DNA of 64,000 bases from an uncultured Prevotellaceae bacterium (GTDB lineage Bacteria; Bacteroidota; Bacteroidia; Bacteroidales; Bacteroidaceae). Shown in pieces: positions 26,568-35,130 of the stretch (within the stretch, counting starts at the first letter, position 1; every line of letters starts with the position of its first letter). The stretch spans positions 124,001 through 188,000 of the forward strand of contig CACYJV010000001.1 in the NCBI GenBank assembly GCA_902774815.1, written 5' to 3'. Under the pieces are notes generated by a model, which saw nothing but the letters and a program-made list of their open reading frames with translations, was not told the origin of the DNA and ran no database searches. The position numbers were made by a program, and so were the translations under genes.

Positions 26568-28097
26568 CTATTTCTTAGCGGGTGCCTTCTTGGCAGGAGC
26601 CTTCTTTGTAGTTGCGGCTTCTTTCTTTGCAGCTGGAGCTTCTTTCTTTTCAGCTGCAACGGGTGCCTTCTTGGTAGCAGGCTTCACAACTGCGGCTTTC
26701 CCAAGTTTGGGCCTACCAATTGGGAGCATCGGGGCTATGGGTTTACCTGCTGTAGGCTTACCTAATCCAGGCTTTGTGACCTTACTTCCCCTGCCAGCCT
26801 CTTCCATCTTTGAAATCATAGCCTGCAGACGGGTGATTTCCTTCTCCTGCATCTCAATCTCTTCACCCTGATTGCGAATCGTGGTGAGCAGTGACTCAAG
26901 CTGGTCATTATCGATCTCCTCAGGATATAGACTGTTGACTCTGTTAAGGAAGTCGCCAAGAATGTTCATATAGTTCGTGAAAGCATCGAAAGGCGATGAG
27001 TAAATTCCACGGTCGAGGCCTACATTGGAAGGCTTCGTGGTCATGAAGCGGAAGTTGTTACTAGCCTGCAGATAGTCCCAATCGAGGTTAATCTTCGAAT
27101 CGTTGGCAATGCGTACACGATCAGCAACGCCATAGAGCTTATGGAAGGCCTCACGCTGCATGGGGTTACCCAGCCAGCAGGAAACGTCGCGCTCCTCGTC
27201 GACCCAGCTGAGGGTGTCGGGCACGTCGAGTGCACCAACGCTCTTCGTCTTCATGCAAATCTCGGTAGGCGTCGAGAAAGTGATTCCCTTGGCCTTGGCA
27301 CAAGCAGGAATGGCACGGAGGAACTCCAAGATGTTGCTCGACAACGGCTGAGCGATACCCAGTGCCGAGAGTTCCATGAAGATGTTGATGATCTGACTCT
27401 CCTCGGGATGCGAAGCAATCTCGTTGACATAGTTGTCGGCAAAGAGTGGATAGCCTTCCCATTCAGGATTGTTGAAGCGCAGCGAGATGTCATCAGACAA
27501 CTTCACGTCGCGCAGCAACAGCTTCAGGTTTGGAGCCAGTGCACAGTTGTAGACATAGTGGGGCGACTTCCATCCGAGCACGTGCTTGGCACCCTCGGTA
27601 AGCATACCCTTGAAGCCCATCTGCGAAGCCATCAGACCGATGTCGTCACTATAGATAAGCGACGAGTTGCGGAGCACCTTCGGTGTCTGTCCGAAGTATT
27701 CCTTCATCTTCGCCATCTGCTTTTTCACATCAGCCTTGAAGCACTCCTCGTTGATGAGTGACGACAAACCGTGGCTGTAGGGTTCTGCGAGGAATTCCAC
27801 GCATCCCGTCTCGTTCATGTCCTGCAGTTTCTGCAGCACCTGGGGAGCATGCATCTCCAGCTGTTCAATGCCCACACCCGAAAGCGAGAAGGCCACCTTG
27901 AAGTACTTGCCGTTCTCCTTGATCATCTCATGGAGCGTGTTCAGTGCCGGCATATAAGAGCGCTCGGCAATGTCGCTGATGCTACGTTCGTTCTCGTAGT
28001 CATCGTAGTAGTAGTGGTCGGTACCGATGTCAAAGAAACGGTAGCGTTTGAGATGTATGATTTGATGTATCTCAAAATATAAACAGATTGTTTTCAT
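26568..28097 (-). CDS. GH57 alpha-amylase-like protein with a histone-like C-terminal tail
   Basis: A 509-residue cytoplasmic GH57 protein. The start at 28097 gives MKTICLYFEIHQIIHLKRY; FEIHQ is the first family motif and the Glu of VEFLAEPYSHGL the probable nucleophile. Residues 1-400 form the barrel and helical part. Residues about 405-432 are a coiled coil (QEKEITRLQAMISKMEE). The last 75 residues are a Lys/Ala/Pro-rich tail ending in KKAPAKKAPAKK, like bacterial histone-H1-like proteins, and are not part of the enzyme fold. It is third in the debranching - GT - GH57 cluster, pointing to glycogen metabolism. The tail may bind DNA or a polyanion, or be a disordered tether; this is inference. 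Confidence 0.85.
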   Translation of the reverse strand: MKTICLYFEIHQIIHLKRYRFFDIGTDHYYYDDYENERSISDIAERSYMPALNTLHEMIKENGKYFKVAFSLSGVGIEQLEMHAPQVLQKLQDMNETGCVEFLAEPYSHGLSSLINEECFKADVKKQMAKMKEYFGQTPKVLRNSSLIYSDDIGLMASQMGFKGMLTEGAKHVLGWKSPHYVYNCALAPNLKLLLRDVKLSDDISLRFNNPEWEGYPLFADNYVNEIASHPEESQIINIFMELSALGIAQPLSSNILEFLRAIPACAKAKGITFSTPTEICMKTKSVGALDVPDTLSWVDEERDVSCWLGNPMQREAFHKLYGVADRVRIANDSKINLDWDYLQASNNFRFMTTKPSNVGLDRGIYSSPFDAFTNYMNILGDFLNRVNSLYPEEIDNDQLESLLTTIRNQGEEIEMQEKEITRLQAMISKMEEAGRGSKVTKPGLGKPTAGKPIAPMLPIGRPKLGKAAVVKPATKKAPVAAEKKEAPAAKKEAATTKKAPAKKAPAKK

Positions 28098-28098
28098 A

Positions 28099-28133
28099 AA
28101 ATTATCAATTATCAATTTTCAATTATCAATTTA
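28099..28133 (-). repeat. TTGATAATTG short tandem repeat in the GH57 leader
   Basis: Three to four copies of ATTGATAATTG (one ATTGAAAATTG) fill the gap between the glycosyltransferase stop and the GH57 start codon. They leave an A/T-rich unstructured leader in front of the ATG, which in this phylum helps translation in the absence of a Shine-Dalgarno site. Confidence 0.65.
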
Positions 28134-28136
28134 CTA

Positions 28137-29405
28137 TTATTCCCATCCGAGGGTGCGCAGGTAGAGAGTACGAATCCATTTGCCCACCTTCTCCCAAGTA
28201 ATCTGGTCGACTTCGTTCTTGCCTTCTTCCTGCAGATACTTGAAGAGGCTCTCGTTGACGCAGATGGAGTAGATGGCGTCGGCCATGGCATGAATGTCCC
28301 AATAGTCGACCTTGATGCAGTTGTGCAGGATCTCGGCACAGCCTGACTGCTTCGAGATGATAGTGGGCGTGCCGCACTGCATGGCCTCCAACGGCGAGAT
28401 GCCGAAGGGCTCAGAGACGGAAGGCATCACGTAGACATCGCTGTCCTTGAGGCACTCATAGACCTGCTTGCCGCGCATGAATCCGGGGAAGTGGAATCGG
28501 TCGGCAATGCCACGTTCAGCAGCCAAATAGATCATCTGTTCCATCATGTCGCCCGATCCTGCAAAGCAGAAGCGCACATTGCGTGTGCGGTGGAGCACCA
28601 TGTTGGCTGCCTCAACGAAATACTCAGGACCTTTCTGCATGGTGATACGGCCCAGGAAGGTCACGACCTTTTCCTTTCCGGTGTGGTCGGGACGTGGTAT
28701 ATCCTGCAGTTCCTGCTTCAGTGGATAAACAGCATTGTGAACGGTGAAACACTTGCGCGGGTCTTGATGATATTGGTTGATGACCGTCTGACGTGTCAGC
28801 TCGGACACGCACATGATGCAGTCTGCATTGTCCATACCATTCTTCTCAATAGAATAGACGGTTGGGTTCACCTTACCACGCGAACGGTCGAAGTCAGTAG
28901 CGTGCACGTGGATGCAGAGAGGCTTTCCACTGACCTGCTTGGCATGAATACCAGCGGGGTAGGTCAGCCAGTCGTGTGCATGAATAATGTCGAATTCTTC
29001 CGTACGAGCCACGACACCGGCAATGATGGAGTAGTTATTAATCTCCTCGTGCAGATTTGAGGGATATCCACCAGCAAACTCCATGGCACCCAGATCGTTG
29101 ACATGCATGTAGTTGAAGTCGGCATAAATGTGGTCGCGATAGCGGTAGTAGTCCTCTGGCGACATGATATCGCCAACGCGCTGCTTAATATAATCGTAGT
29201 CAACGTCGCGCCAAGCAATGGGAACTGCGTTCATGGCCACAATCTTGCAAGCAGAGCGATCCTCGTCGCCGAAAGGTTTCGGCAGGCACAAGATCGTGTC
29301 TATGTCGCCCTGGGCATGCAATCCCTGTGAAATGCCATAGTTGGCTGTGGCAAGTCCACCAAACACGTGAGGAGGATACTCCCATCCAAACATAAGTACT
29401 TTCAT
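28137..29405 (-). CDS. Glycogen-synthase-like glycosyltransferase (GT4/GT5 fold)
   Basis: A 422-residue GT-B enzyme. The N-terminal MKVLMFGWEYPPHVFGGLA carries the glycine-rich loop of starch/glycogen synthases, and the C-terminal EPFGISPLEAMQCGTPTI has the E-x7-E donor-binding motif. HAHDWLTYPAG is typical of the glycogen-synthase branch. It is encoded between a debranching enzyme and a GH57 amylase in one direction with gaps of 18 and 39 bases, so it most likely extends alpha-1,4-glucan using a nucleotide-glucose donor. ADP- versus UDP-glucose use cannot be read from sequence. Confidence 0.85.
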   Translation of the reverse strand: MKVLMFGWEYPPHVFGGLATANYGISQGLHAQGDIDTILCLPKPFGDEDRSACKIVAMNAVPIAWRDVDYDYIKQRVGDIMSPEDYYRYRDHIYADFNYMHVNDLGAMEFAGGYPSNLHEEINNYSIIAGVVARTEEFDIIHAHDWLTYPAGIHAKQVSGKPLCIHVHATDFDRSRGKVNPTVYSIEKNGMDNADCIMCVSELTRQTVINQYHQDPRKCFTVHNAVYPLKQELQDIPRPDHTGKEKVVTFLGRITMQKGPEYFVEAANMVLHRTRNVRFCFAGSGDMMEQMIYLAAERGIADRFHFPGFMRGKQVYECLKDSDVYVMPSVSEPFGISPLEAMQCGTPTIISKQSGCAEILHNCIKVDYWDIHAMADAIYSICVNESLFKYLQEEGKNEVDQITWEKVGKWIRTLYLRTLGWE

Positions 29406-29423
29406 ATCAGGTTCCTCCTTTCT

Positions 29424-31430
29424 TTAATATTTATAACGTTCAAGCAGTTCGAGTGTGCGCAGGATCTCTGCCACGTTCATAGCGAACGACATGGCGCCAC
29501 GTCCGTGGAACGGCGGGTTGCCGTCGAAGAGCTCTGAGATAGTGCCCAAGCAATGGTAAGCCATTTCGTCCTCGTATCCAACCATCTGGCGCTCGATAAA
29601 GCTCAGACGGGTGCGCTTATAGAGTTTGAGACATGCCTCCATGTAGAAGCCGCCCAGCCAAGGCCAGGCTGTGCCCTGATGATAAGCATAGTCACGCTGT
29701 ATCTGCGGACCCACATAGATGGGATTGTAGCCACCACTCTTCGGTGAGAGCGAGCGTAGTCCCTTCGGGGTCAGTAGTTCACGTGTGCAGACATCGAATA
29801 CACCTTTCATCTGCTGCTGCGTAAGGGGTGAATAGTCGAGTGCCACAGCGAAGATCATGTTCGGGCGGACACTCCAATCCATCGTGTTACCATCCACGTA
29901 GTCAAGCAGATAGCCATATTCATTCAAGAATGTATCAACGAACGACTGCTTGCACTTTTCGGCCAAAGCCTCGAGGTGCTGGGCATCTTCCTCATTCTCG
30001 TCGTCACGTGCAAGAGATGCTACGAAGCGGAGTGCGTTGTACCAAAGTGCATTGATTTCAACCACGAAGCCAGTGCGCGGAACCACAGGACGTCCGTTAG
30101 CAGTAGAGTTCATCCACGTCATAGCGACGTCACGTCCATCGATGCGCACAAGACCATTCTCTTCGAGCGTCATATTGGGATGCTTATTCTCCTCTATGAA
30201 GGTGATGATGTCGCGCAAAAGTTTGCTATACATCTCCTTGCAACGCTGCTTGCCAAGTTTCTTGGCATATTGCTGGATGGCCCATACAGCCCAAAGAGGT
30301 ACGTCAGGCTTGTCAATCTCGTAGATCTTCGTTGTCGAAGGCTTTTGCTCCATGAACTCACGCAAGCCACGCTCGGCCGTACGCATGACGAGTTCGAAAT
30401 ATTCGTCCTCGGCAATGCTCAGCGTCAGTCCTGGAAGGGCAATAAACGTGTCACGTGCACGGCACTTGAACCACGGATATCCGGCCAGCAAATAGCGATC
30501 GTCGTTGGAATAATACACTTTCGAAGGTGCCTGGGCTGACGACCATACTTCCTTCTCACCGTCTTCGCGCTTCACGCGTACGTGGAACTGGTGTGCGGCA
30601 TTGACCAAGCAATGATAGAAGTTGTCGCGAGGCGGACGATAGCTCACCTCCTCATCGAAGAGCTTCTTCAGTCGCGATGTCTTGATTTCGCTAGTCGAGG
30701 CGGCAAAGACAATGCTTTCACCTTTTCTAATAGGCATTTCGAAATAGCCAGGCACGTAGAGGTCTTCGTTGGAGGCATAACCACGTTCCTGCTCCTTCGG
30801 ATATTCTACGCCACGATACCAATCGGGTTGGAAGATGAACTCATTCTTCTTCGAGAACTGCATGTAGAGATCGGGATAGCCCGCATACATACAGGTCTTA
30901 ATGCCGTTGTCAACGTTGTGGTACTCGCGCGATGCCACCGAGTTCTCGTGTGTGAACTGGCGAACGCTGCGGAATGCCAAGAACGGGCGGAAACGCAGTG
31001 TAGTAGCTGAGTGGGCATCTTCCAGTGTGTAGCGAATCAGAATGCGATCCTCGTAGTTCTGGAAAAGGAACTCCTTTTTCAGTATAACGCCACCGACACG
31101 GTAGATGGTTGTTGGAATCTTGTCACAGTCAAACTCGCGAATGTACTTGTGACCTTTCGGACTGTAGTTGTTGCCCTGATACTTGTGCAGGCCAAGATTG
31201 AATTCTGCCCCATGCTGAACGACTGTACAGTCGAGCGAGGAAAGCAACACGTGGTTCTCGTCGTCGAGTTCGGGAACGGGTACGACAAGCAGACCATGGT
31301 ACTTGCGGATGTTGCAGTCGACAATCGTTGAGCATGAATAAGCTCCCGAACGGTTGGTGCGTAGCAACTCCTTCGGTAGCGAATCCTGCAAGTTTGTCAT
31401 CAGAGCTTTTTCAAATCGCAGATAACTCAT
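29424..31430 (-). CDS. Glycogen debranching enzyme (GH133)
   Basis: A 668-residue protein with the N-terminal beta domain (1-270; LRTNRSGAYSCSTIVDCNIRKYHGLLV) and the C-terminal (alpha/alpha)6 amylo-alpha-1,6-glucosidase barrel (about 280-660). Landmarks are WFKCRARDTFIALPGL, VRIDGRDVAMTWMN, RTGFVVEINALWYNAL and DYAYHQGTAWPWLGGFY. It removes branch stubs during glycogen breakdown. It is the promoter-proximal gene of the glycogen cluster, followed after 18 bases by the glycosyltransferase. Confidence 0.92.
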   Translation of the reverse strand: MSYLRFEKALMTNLQDSLPKELLRTNRSGAYSCSTIVDCNIRKYHGLLVVPVPELDDENHVLLSSLDCTVVQHGAEFNLGLHKYQGNNYSPKGHKYIREFDCDKIPTTIYRVGGVILKKEFLFQNYEDRILIRYTLEDAHSATTLRFRPFLAFRSVRQFTHENSVASREYHNVDNGIKTCMYAGYPDLYMQFSKKNEFIFQPDWYRGVEYPKEQERGYASNEDLYVPGYFEMPIRKGESIVFAASTSEIKTSRLKKLFDEEVSYRPPRDNFYHCLVNAAHQFHVRVKREDGEKEVWSSAQAPSKVYYSNDDRYLLAGYPWFKCRARDTFIALPGLTLSIAEDEYFELVMRTAERGLREFMEQKPSTTKIYEIDKPDVPLWAVWAIQQYAKKLGKQRCKEMYSKLLRDIITFIEENKHPNMTLEENGLVRIDGRDVAMTWMNSTANGRPVVPRTGFVVEINALWYNALRFVASLARDDENEEDAQHLEALAEKCKQSFVDTFLNEYGYLLDYVDGNTMDWSVRPNMIFAVALDYSPLTQQQMKGVFDVCTRELLTPKGLRSLSPKSGGYNPIYVGPQIQRDYAYHQGTAWPWLGGFYMEACLKLYKRTRLSFIERQMVGYEDEMAYHCLGTISELFDGNPPFHGRGAMSFAMNVAEILRTLELLERYKY

Positions 31431-31467
31431 GTTAGCTCTTAGTATTTAGGTTTTGGAAATAGCACTT

Positions 31468-31475
31468 CAAAGGTA
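31468..31475 (-). promoter_or_regulatory. -7 element of the glycogen cluster
   Basis: TACCTTTG on the minus strand, 38 bases before the debranching-enzyme start. Confidence 0.5.
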
Positions 31476-31508
31476 CACTTTTTTAATTGTTCTGCAAAAT
31501 TTTTTGAT

Positions 31509-31546
31509 AAAAAAAAGCACTCTCCGTGAAGAAAGTGCTCATTTTT
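31509..31546 (-). terminator. Intrinsic terminator after the diacylglycerol-kinase-like gene
   Basis: On the minus strand AGCACT (31534-31539 region) pairs with AGTGCT (31516-31521 region), followed by eight T at 31509-31516. It lies immediately downstream of the stop codon at 31552. Confidence 0.75.
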
Positions 31547-31551
31547 ACTAG

Positions 31552-32484
31552 TCATGACGGAATCAAGAAGTTGACAACCTCTTGTTCGACGCTCACTGTG
31601 AACTCGCCAACGGGCGTATTCATCATGCGCCCATCAATGCCCACCATGGCATGATCGGCCTTTAGCACGTCGACTTTCTGCGTACGATACGGGTGAACGC
31701 TACGATGGTTCAGGAACTTGCCGCGCACAAAGAGGTAGATGCCCTCAATGAGTTGCGTCATCTCAGGATGATAAACCACCGACACATCGAGCAATCCATT
31801 GTAGGGTACGGCATTGGGGGTCTGTCCGTAGCCCGGGGCGTTGCCAATACAGACGGTCATCACCTTGCGTTTCACCTCGTCAGCATTGATCTTCAAATGC
31901 ATCTTGTACTCCAGACGCTGGAAAATCATCAGAATGAACGAGAAGAGGAACGACAGTGTACGCGATCCAAAGTAGTGACGAGTCTGCCGACGCAGGTTCA
32001 TAATGGTAGCCACCAAACCGATATTGATGCAATTCAGGAAGTAGCGGCGGCACTTCTCGCCCTGTTTGTTGGTATAGCGAATACAACCGAGGTCGATTTT
32101 CCTGATACGGTGCTGCTTCAACCAACCGATGGTCTGGTCCAAATCGTCCTCCTTGAATTCCCAGAAATGGGCGAAATCGTTCATCATGCCATTGGGCACA
32201 ACTCCCAAGGCTATCTCGTCACGCTTTTGCTGGTCTATCTGCATCAGGCAGTTCACGGCATCGTTCAGTGCCGAGTCGCCGCCCACAATGACTAGTGTCT
32301 TATAGCCATTGGATATAAGCATTTTCACCAAACGGTCAACGCTGCCAGAGTTTTCGCTCTGCACGAAGTCGTAGTCAATGCCGTGCGCCTGCAGACTCCG
32401 TTCTATTCGTTCCCACCGTTTCTTTGGCGAGTTCCATATTCCTGACTTCGGACAGTAGAGTATGCCCCATTTTTCTTCGTTCAT
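31552..32484 (-). CDS. Diacylglycerol/lipid kinase family protein
   Basis: A 310-residue protein of the YegS/DagK lipid-kinase family. The ATP-binding motif GGDSALNDAVNCL stands for the usual GGDGTxNE; the loop NGMMNDFAHFW and the C-terminal beta domain with PGYGQTPNAVPYNGLLDV are also typical. The substrate may be diacylglycerol, sphingoid bases or another lipid alcohol. The open frame reaches back into miaA, but ATG at 32484 (MNEEKWGILYCPKSGIW) starts right before the conserved domain and leaves a 34-base gap after miaA. Confidence 0.85.
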   Translation of the reverse strand: MNEEKWGILYCPKSGIWNSPKKRWERIERSLQAHGIDYDFVQSENSGSVDRLVKMLISNGYKTLVIVGGDSALNDAVNCLMQIDQQKRDEIALGVVPNGMMNDFAHFWEFKEDDLDQTIGWLKQHRIRKIDLGCIRYTNKQGEKCRRYFLNCINIGLVATIMNLRRQTRHYFGSRTLSFLFSFILMIFQRLEYKMHLKINADEVKRKVMTVCIGNAPGYGQTPNAVPYNGLLDVSVVYHPEMTQLIEGIYLFVRGKFLNHRSVHPYRTQKVDVLKADHAMVGIDGRMMNTPVGEFTVSVEQEVVNFLIPS

Positions 32485-32518
32485 AGTTATGTAGTTTTCA
32501 AGTTCTGAGTTTCTAGTT

Positions 32519-33460
32519 TCAACTGCCAATTGTACAGAATATCTGTTTAAGTTTCTCGTCCATAGGCAATAATGCATCCACCCAATGAATCGTAAATCCT
32601 CTGCGCTCCATGCCACGAAACCACGTCATCTGCCGCTTAGCAAACTGATGGATGGCAATCTCCAGCCGTTGGAACATCTCGTCGAATGCCGTCTGGCCGA
32701 CGACGTACTCTGTCACATATTTATATTCCAAACCGTAGTAGATAAGGTCTTCAGCAGGAATGCCACTATTGAGCAGTGCACGAATCTCATCAACCATGCC
32801 TTCGTCGAGGCGTTGGCGAAGACGACGGCTAATCTTTTCACGCCGTGCCTCACGGCCGATGCTTACACCTATTATTATAGAGGGTACGGCAGGCATGGCA
32901 CGTAGTTCCGTTGGATGCTCCAAGTTGTAAGTCTCTATCTCGATGGCACGGATGGCGCGCTGCGCCGTATCCACATCAGTTTGGTTATGCATGTTCGACC
33001 CCGTCTGCTGCTTTAGGTTAATAAGCATGGCGGTCAACTCCTCCAACGACTTGCCTTCGAGTTCGTCGCGCAAAGGTTGGTTCTGAGGCACAGGCGACAA
33101 CTGGTAGCCTTTCAGCACCGACTCTATGTAGAGTCCGGTCCCACCGCAAAGGATGGGCAGCGCTCCCCTACCCCGTATCTCTTCGTATGCTTTATGGAAG
33201 TCCTGCTGATACTGGAAAAGGTTATACTTCGTGCCAGGTTCACAGATATCAATAAGGTGATATGGCACAGGGTAGCCTTCCACGACATAGTCGTCCAAAT
33301 CCTTGCCCGTGCCGATGGTCATGCCACGATACACCTGACGCGAGTCACCACTCAACACCTCGGCATCCTGCCCGTCGAGGTGCAGACGATAGGCCAGTGC
33401 TGCCGCCAACTGAGTCTTACCGCTGGCCGTTGGGCCAAGTATCGTTACCATCTTCTGCAT
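32519..33460 (-). CDS. miaA: tRNA dimethylallyltransferase
   Basis: Transfers a dimethylallyl group to A37 of tRNAs reading codons that start with U. It has the P-loop GPTASGKTQLA, the DSRQVYRG motif, GGTGLYIESVLKGY and the C-terminal ...FAKRQMTWFRG tRNA-binding motif. 313 residues is normal. LIDICEPGTKYNLFQYQQDF differs from the usual IDP.E.YS form, as in one of the two miaA paralogues many Bacteroidota carry. The promoter lies just upstream, so the leader is very short. Confidence 0.93.
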   Translation of the reverse strand: MQKMVTILGPTASGKTQLAAALAYRLHLDGQDAEVLSGDSRQVYRGMTIGTGKDLDDYVVEGYPVPYHLIDICEPGTKYNLFQYQQDFHKAYEEIRGRGALPILCGGTGLYIESVLKGYQLSPVPQNQPLRDELEGKSLEELTAMLINLKQQTGSNMHNQTDVDTAQRAIRAIEIETYNLEHPTELRAMPAVPSIIIGVSIGREARREKISRRLRQRLDEGMVDEIRALLNSGIPAEDLIYYGLEYKYVTEYVVGQTAFDEMFQRLEIAIHQFAKRQMTWFRGMERRGFTIHWVDALLPMDEKLKQIFCTIGS

Positions 33461-33469
33461 ATTCGACTA

Positions 33470-33477
33470 CAAAGATA
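33470..33477 (-). promoter_or_regulatory. miaA -7 promoter element
   Basis: TATCTTTG on the minus strand with only nine bases to the miaA start codon; the T run of the neighbouring terminator lies in its -33 region. Confidence 0.5.
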
Positions 33478-33479
33478 AT

Positions 33480-33518
33480 AAAAAAAAGCTGTTCCACAAA
33501 AATGGAGCAGCTTTTTTT
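33480..33518. terminator. Bidirectional intrinsic terminator
   Basis: A 10-bp stem with one mismatch (33487-33496 with 33503-33512) with seven A on the left and seven T on the right, so it can end transcription in both directions. It closes the outer-membrane-protein gene that ends at 33573. Confidence 0.8.
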
Positions 33519-33572
33519 GCCATACTTGTCGCTCTGACCAAACAATGATGATGTTCTCAGTAGCAATCGGTA

Positions 33573-34778
33573 TCAGAACAAGAATCCGATCGTGGCTACA
33601 AGGCCCTTCGTGTAAGTTTCAGTCTTGCAAATAGGGAGTTCATAGCGAACAAGTGCCTGCAAGGCATGTTTTCCAAGCTTCATCTCAATGCCTCCCCCTG
33701 CATAGATGCTAACGTTGGCCGGGAGAGTGAAATCACTGTCGAGCGTATAGTCAACATCTTCGCCATTGTCGGAATCATAGGGAATTCTGTGAGTATTGCC
33801 GATAGGAAGCGACACCGACAATCCTCCACCAACGATGGGCGTTATCTTGCCGTGAGGCATAAACCGATAATTGGGGCCAACGCTTATGCCGATTTCGCCA
33901 AGAGTGACCTTCCAATTGCGATGTACATTTTCTTTACTAAACGAGGAATAATAGGAATACGTGTCACTTTTATGAATCAGGTTAAGCTCGAGCATCAACT
34001 GAAGGGAGAGATGCTGATTCTGACGAGGGAAAAACCACTCCACACCTCCACCGACATGTAGTCCTGTCACGTTGACATCAATCTTGTGATCACTGCTCAA
34101 TGTGCCGAAGAAGCCACCCATCTCTGCCCGAAAGTGATAGTTGGATGCCGACGAATCCTTTGCTTTATACTGGTACTCTATGCACTCACCGCTCTCAGCA
34201 CAATAGTCTTTATTGTAGTTACGGACAATGGCAAGCAGGCGATTGGCATTGATGGGACCGTTTTGCAAGCTCGCCAAGGCTTCAGGACTTTTCTTCAGCA
34301 TGTCAAGTGCTGGCTGCAAAAACTCCTGCTTACGTTTTTGGGCATTTTCTTGCGTATAGGCAGACAAGTCGCCAGGATCCCTTACTACAGCCACTTTTCC
34401 ACTTTCATCGACAAGGTAATACTGAGCGTTTGTCCACGTATTTTCATAGCGGTATAAACTCACACCACCCTGCATCATAAACTCGGCGAAGATGGTCTGC
34501 TGCTGACCATCAACAGGGAATTGGCGACTGACGAAATAGACGCCATTTCCTGACAGTCTGAAACCTTGAATCTCGCCAGGAAGGTAAGTCTTGTAGTCGC
34601 TCTGCCCGTCGGCCATGAAATGACACTCACGCGCCAACTTGCTACGGGAGAGAAAGTCGATCGTTCCGTTGACCGTCTCGCCACTCAAGGTAATAATGTA
34701 ACCTTTCATAGGATTCAGCTGAGCCTGCACGGTCGTTGCCATGAACAGGATAATAGTAAGTGTTAGTATTTTCTTCAT
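33573..34778 (-). CDS. Outer-membrane beta-barrel protein (hypothetical)
   Basis: A 401-residue exported protein. The start at 34776-34778 gives MKKILTLTIILFMATTVQAQ, a clean signal peptide. Residues 25-190 include a beta-rich domain (GYIITLSGETVNGTIDFLSR, then a stretch reporting residue-level beta strands). Residues 215-401 form an eight-stranded-barrel-like porin region (FRAEMGGFFGTLSSD, HVGGGVEWFFPRQNQHLSLQ, ...YELPICKTETYTKGLVATIGFLF) ending in Phe. I do not know a function; related proteins are often annotated as porin family or PorT-like. Confidence 0.75.
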   Translation of the reverse strand: MKKILTLTIILFMATTVQAQLNPMKGYIITLSGETVNGTIDFLSRSKLARECHFMADGQSDYKTYLPGEIQGFRLSGNGVYFVSRQFPVDGQQQTIFAEFMMQGGVSLYRYENTWTNAQYYLVDESGKVAVVRDPGDLSAYTQENAQKRKQEFLQPALDMLKKSPEALASLQNGPINANRLLAIVRNYNKDYCAESGECIEYQYKAKDSSASNYHFRAEMGGFFGTLSSDHKIDVNVTGLHVGGGVEWFFPRQNQHLSLQLMLELNLIHKSDTYSYYSSFSKENVHRNWKVTLGEIGISVGPNYRFMPHGKITPIVGGGLSVSLPIGNTHRIPYDSDNGEDVDYTLDSDFTLPANVSIYAGGGIEMKLGKHALQALVRYELPICKTETYTKGLVATIGFLF

Positions 34779-34847
34779 ACTTATATAAAGTTTAATCATG
34801 AAACATGCTCTCTCAAAGCCACAGTTTGAGCTTTCTTTTATCATCGG

Positions 34848-34855
34848 CAAAGGTA
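34848..34855 (-). promoter_or_regulatory. -7 element of the outer-membrane protein gene
   Basis: TACCTTTG on the minus strand, about 70 bases before the start at 34778, with a T-rich -33 region. Repeat array D begins about 55 bases further upstream. Confidence 0.5.
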
Positions 34856-34910
34856 GAAAAAAAAACAAAAAACGCCAAATATTTTAATGAAATATCTAGG
34901 CTGTTTGCAT

Positions 34911-35046
34911 TACCAGTTGAAGGTGGCGCAGCTACCACGGTCTGGTAACGTGACTACCTTATACTGGTAGAACGACTACCATGTACTGGTAGAGCCATTA
35001 CCGTGTACTGGTAACGGCGTTACCAGATAGCGGTAACGAATCTGGT
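34911..35046. repeat. 22-bp-period array D with strand-alternating half-sites every 11 bp
   Basis: TACC occurs at 34911, 34933, 34955, 34977, 34999 and 35021, and its reverse complement GGTA at 34944, 34966, 34988, 35010 and 35032 (GGTG at 34922). All half-sites are thus exactly 11 bases apart and alternate strand twelve times in a row. Each 22-base unit reads TACC, 7 bases, GGTA, 7 bases; the GGTA is usually within CTGGTA. The pattern is symmetric, so it looks the same on both strands. It lies between the gapA terminator and the promoter of the outer-membrane gene. Confidence 0.88.
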
Positions 35047-35076
35047 AAATATCGTTGAAAAATATTACAATATAAA

Positions 35077-35106
35077 GCAGCCGCCCAACTTTTGTCGGAC
35101 GGCTGC
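35077..35106 (-). terminator. gapA terminator
   Basis: GCAGCCG (35077-35083) pairs with CGGCTGC (35100-35106), extended by two more pairs past one mismatch. A short T-containing run follows on the minus strand. It lies 25 bases after the gapA stop. Confidence 0.65.
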
Positions 35107-35130
35107 AGAAACTTACTCTGTGAGCAAAAA

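Noticed and set aside
26653-26790. Assembly or sequencing error creating the GH57 tail
   Set aside because: The Lys/Ala/Pro tail continues in frame through a coiled coil from the catalytic part and ends at a normal stop followed by a terminator; there is no sign of a frameshift.
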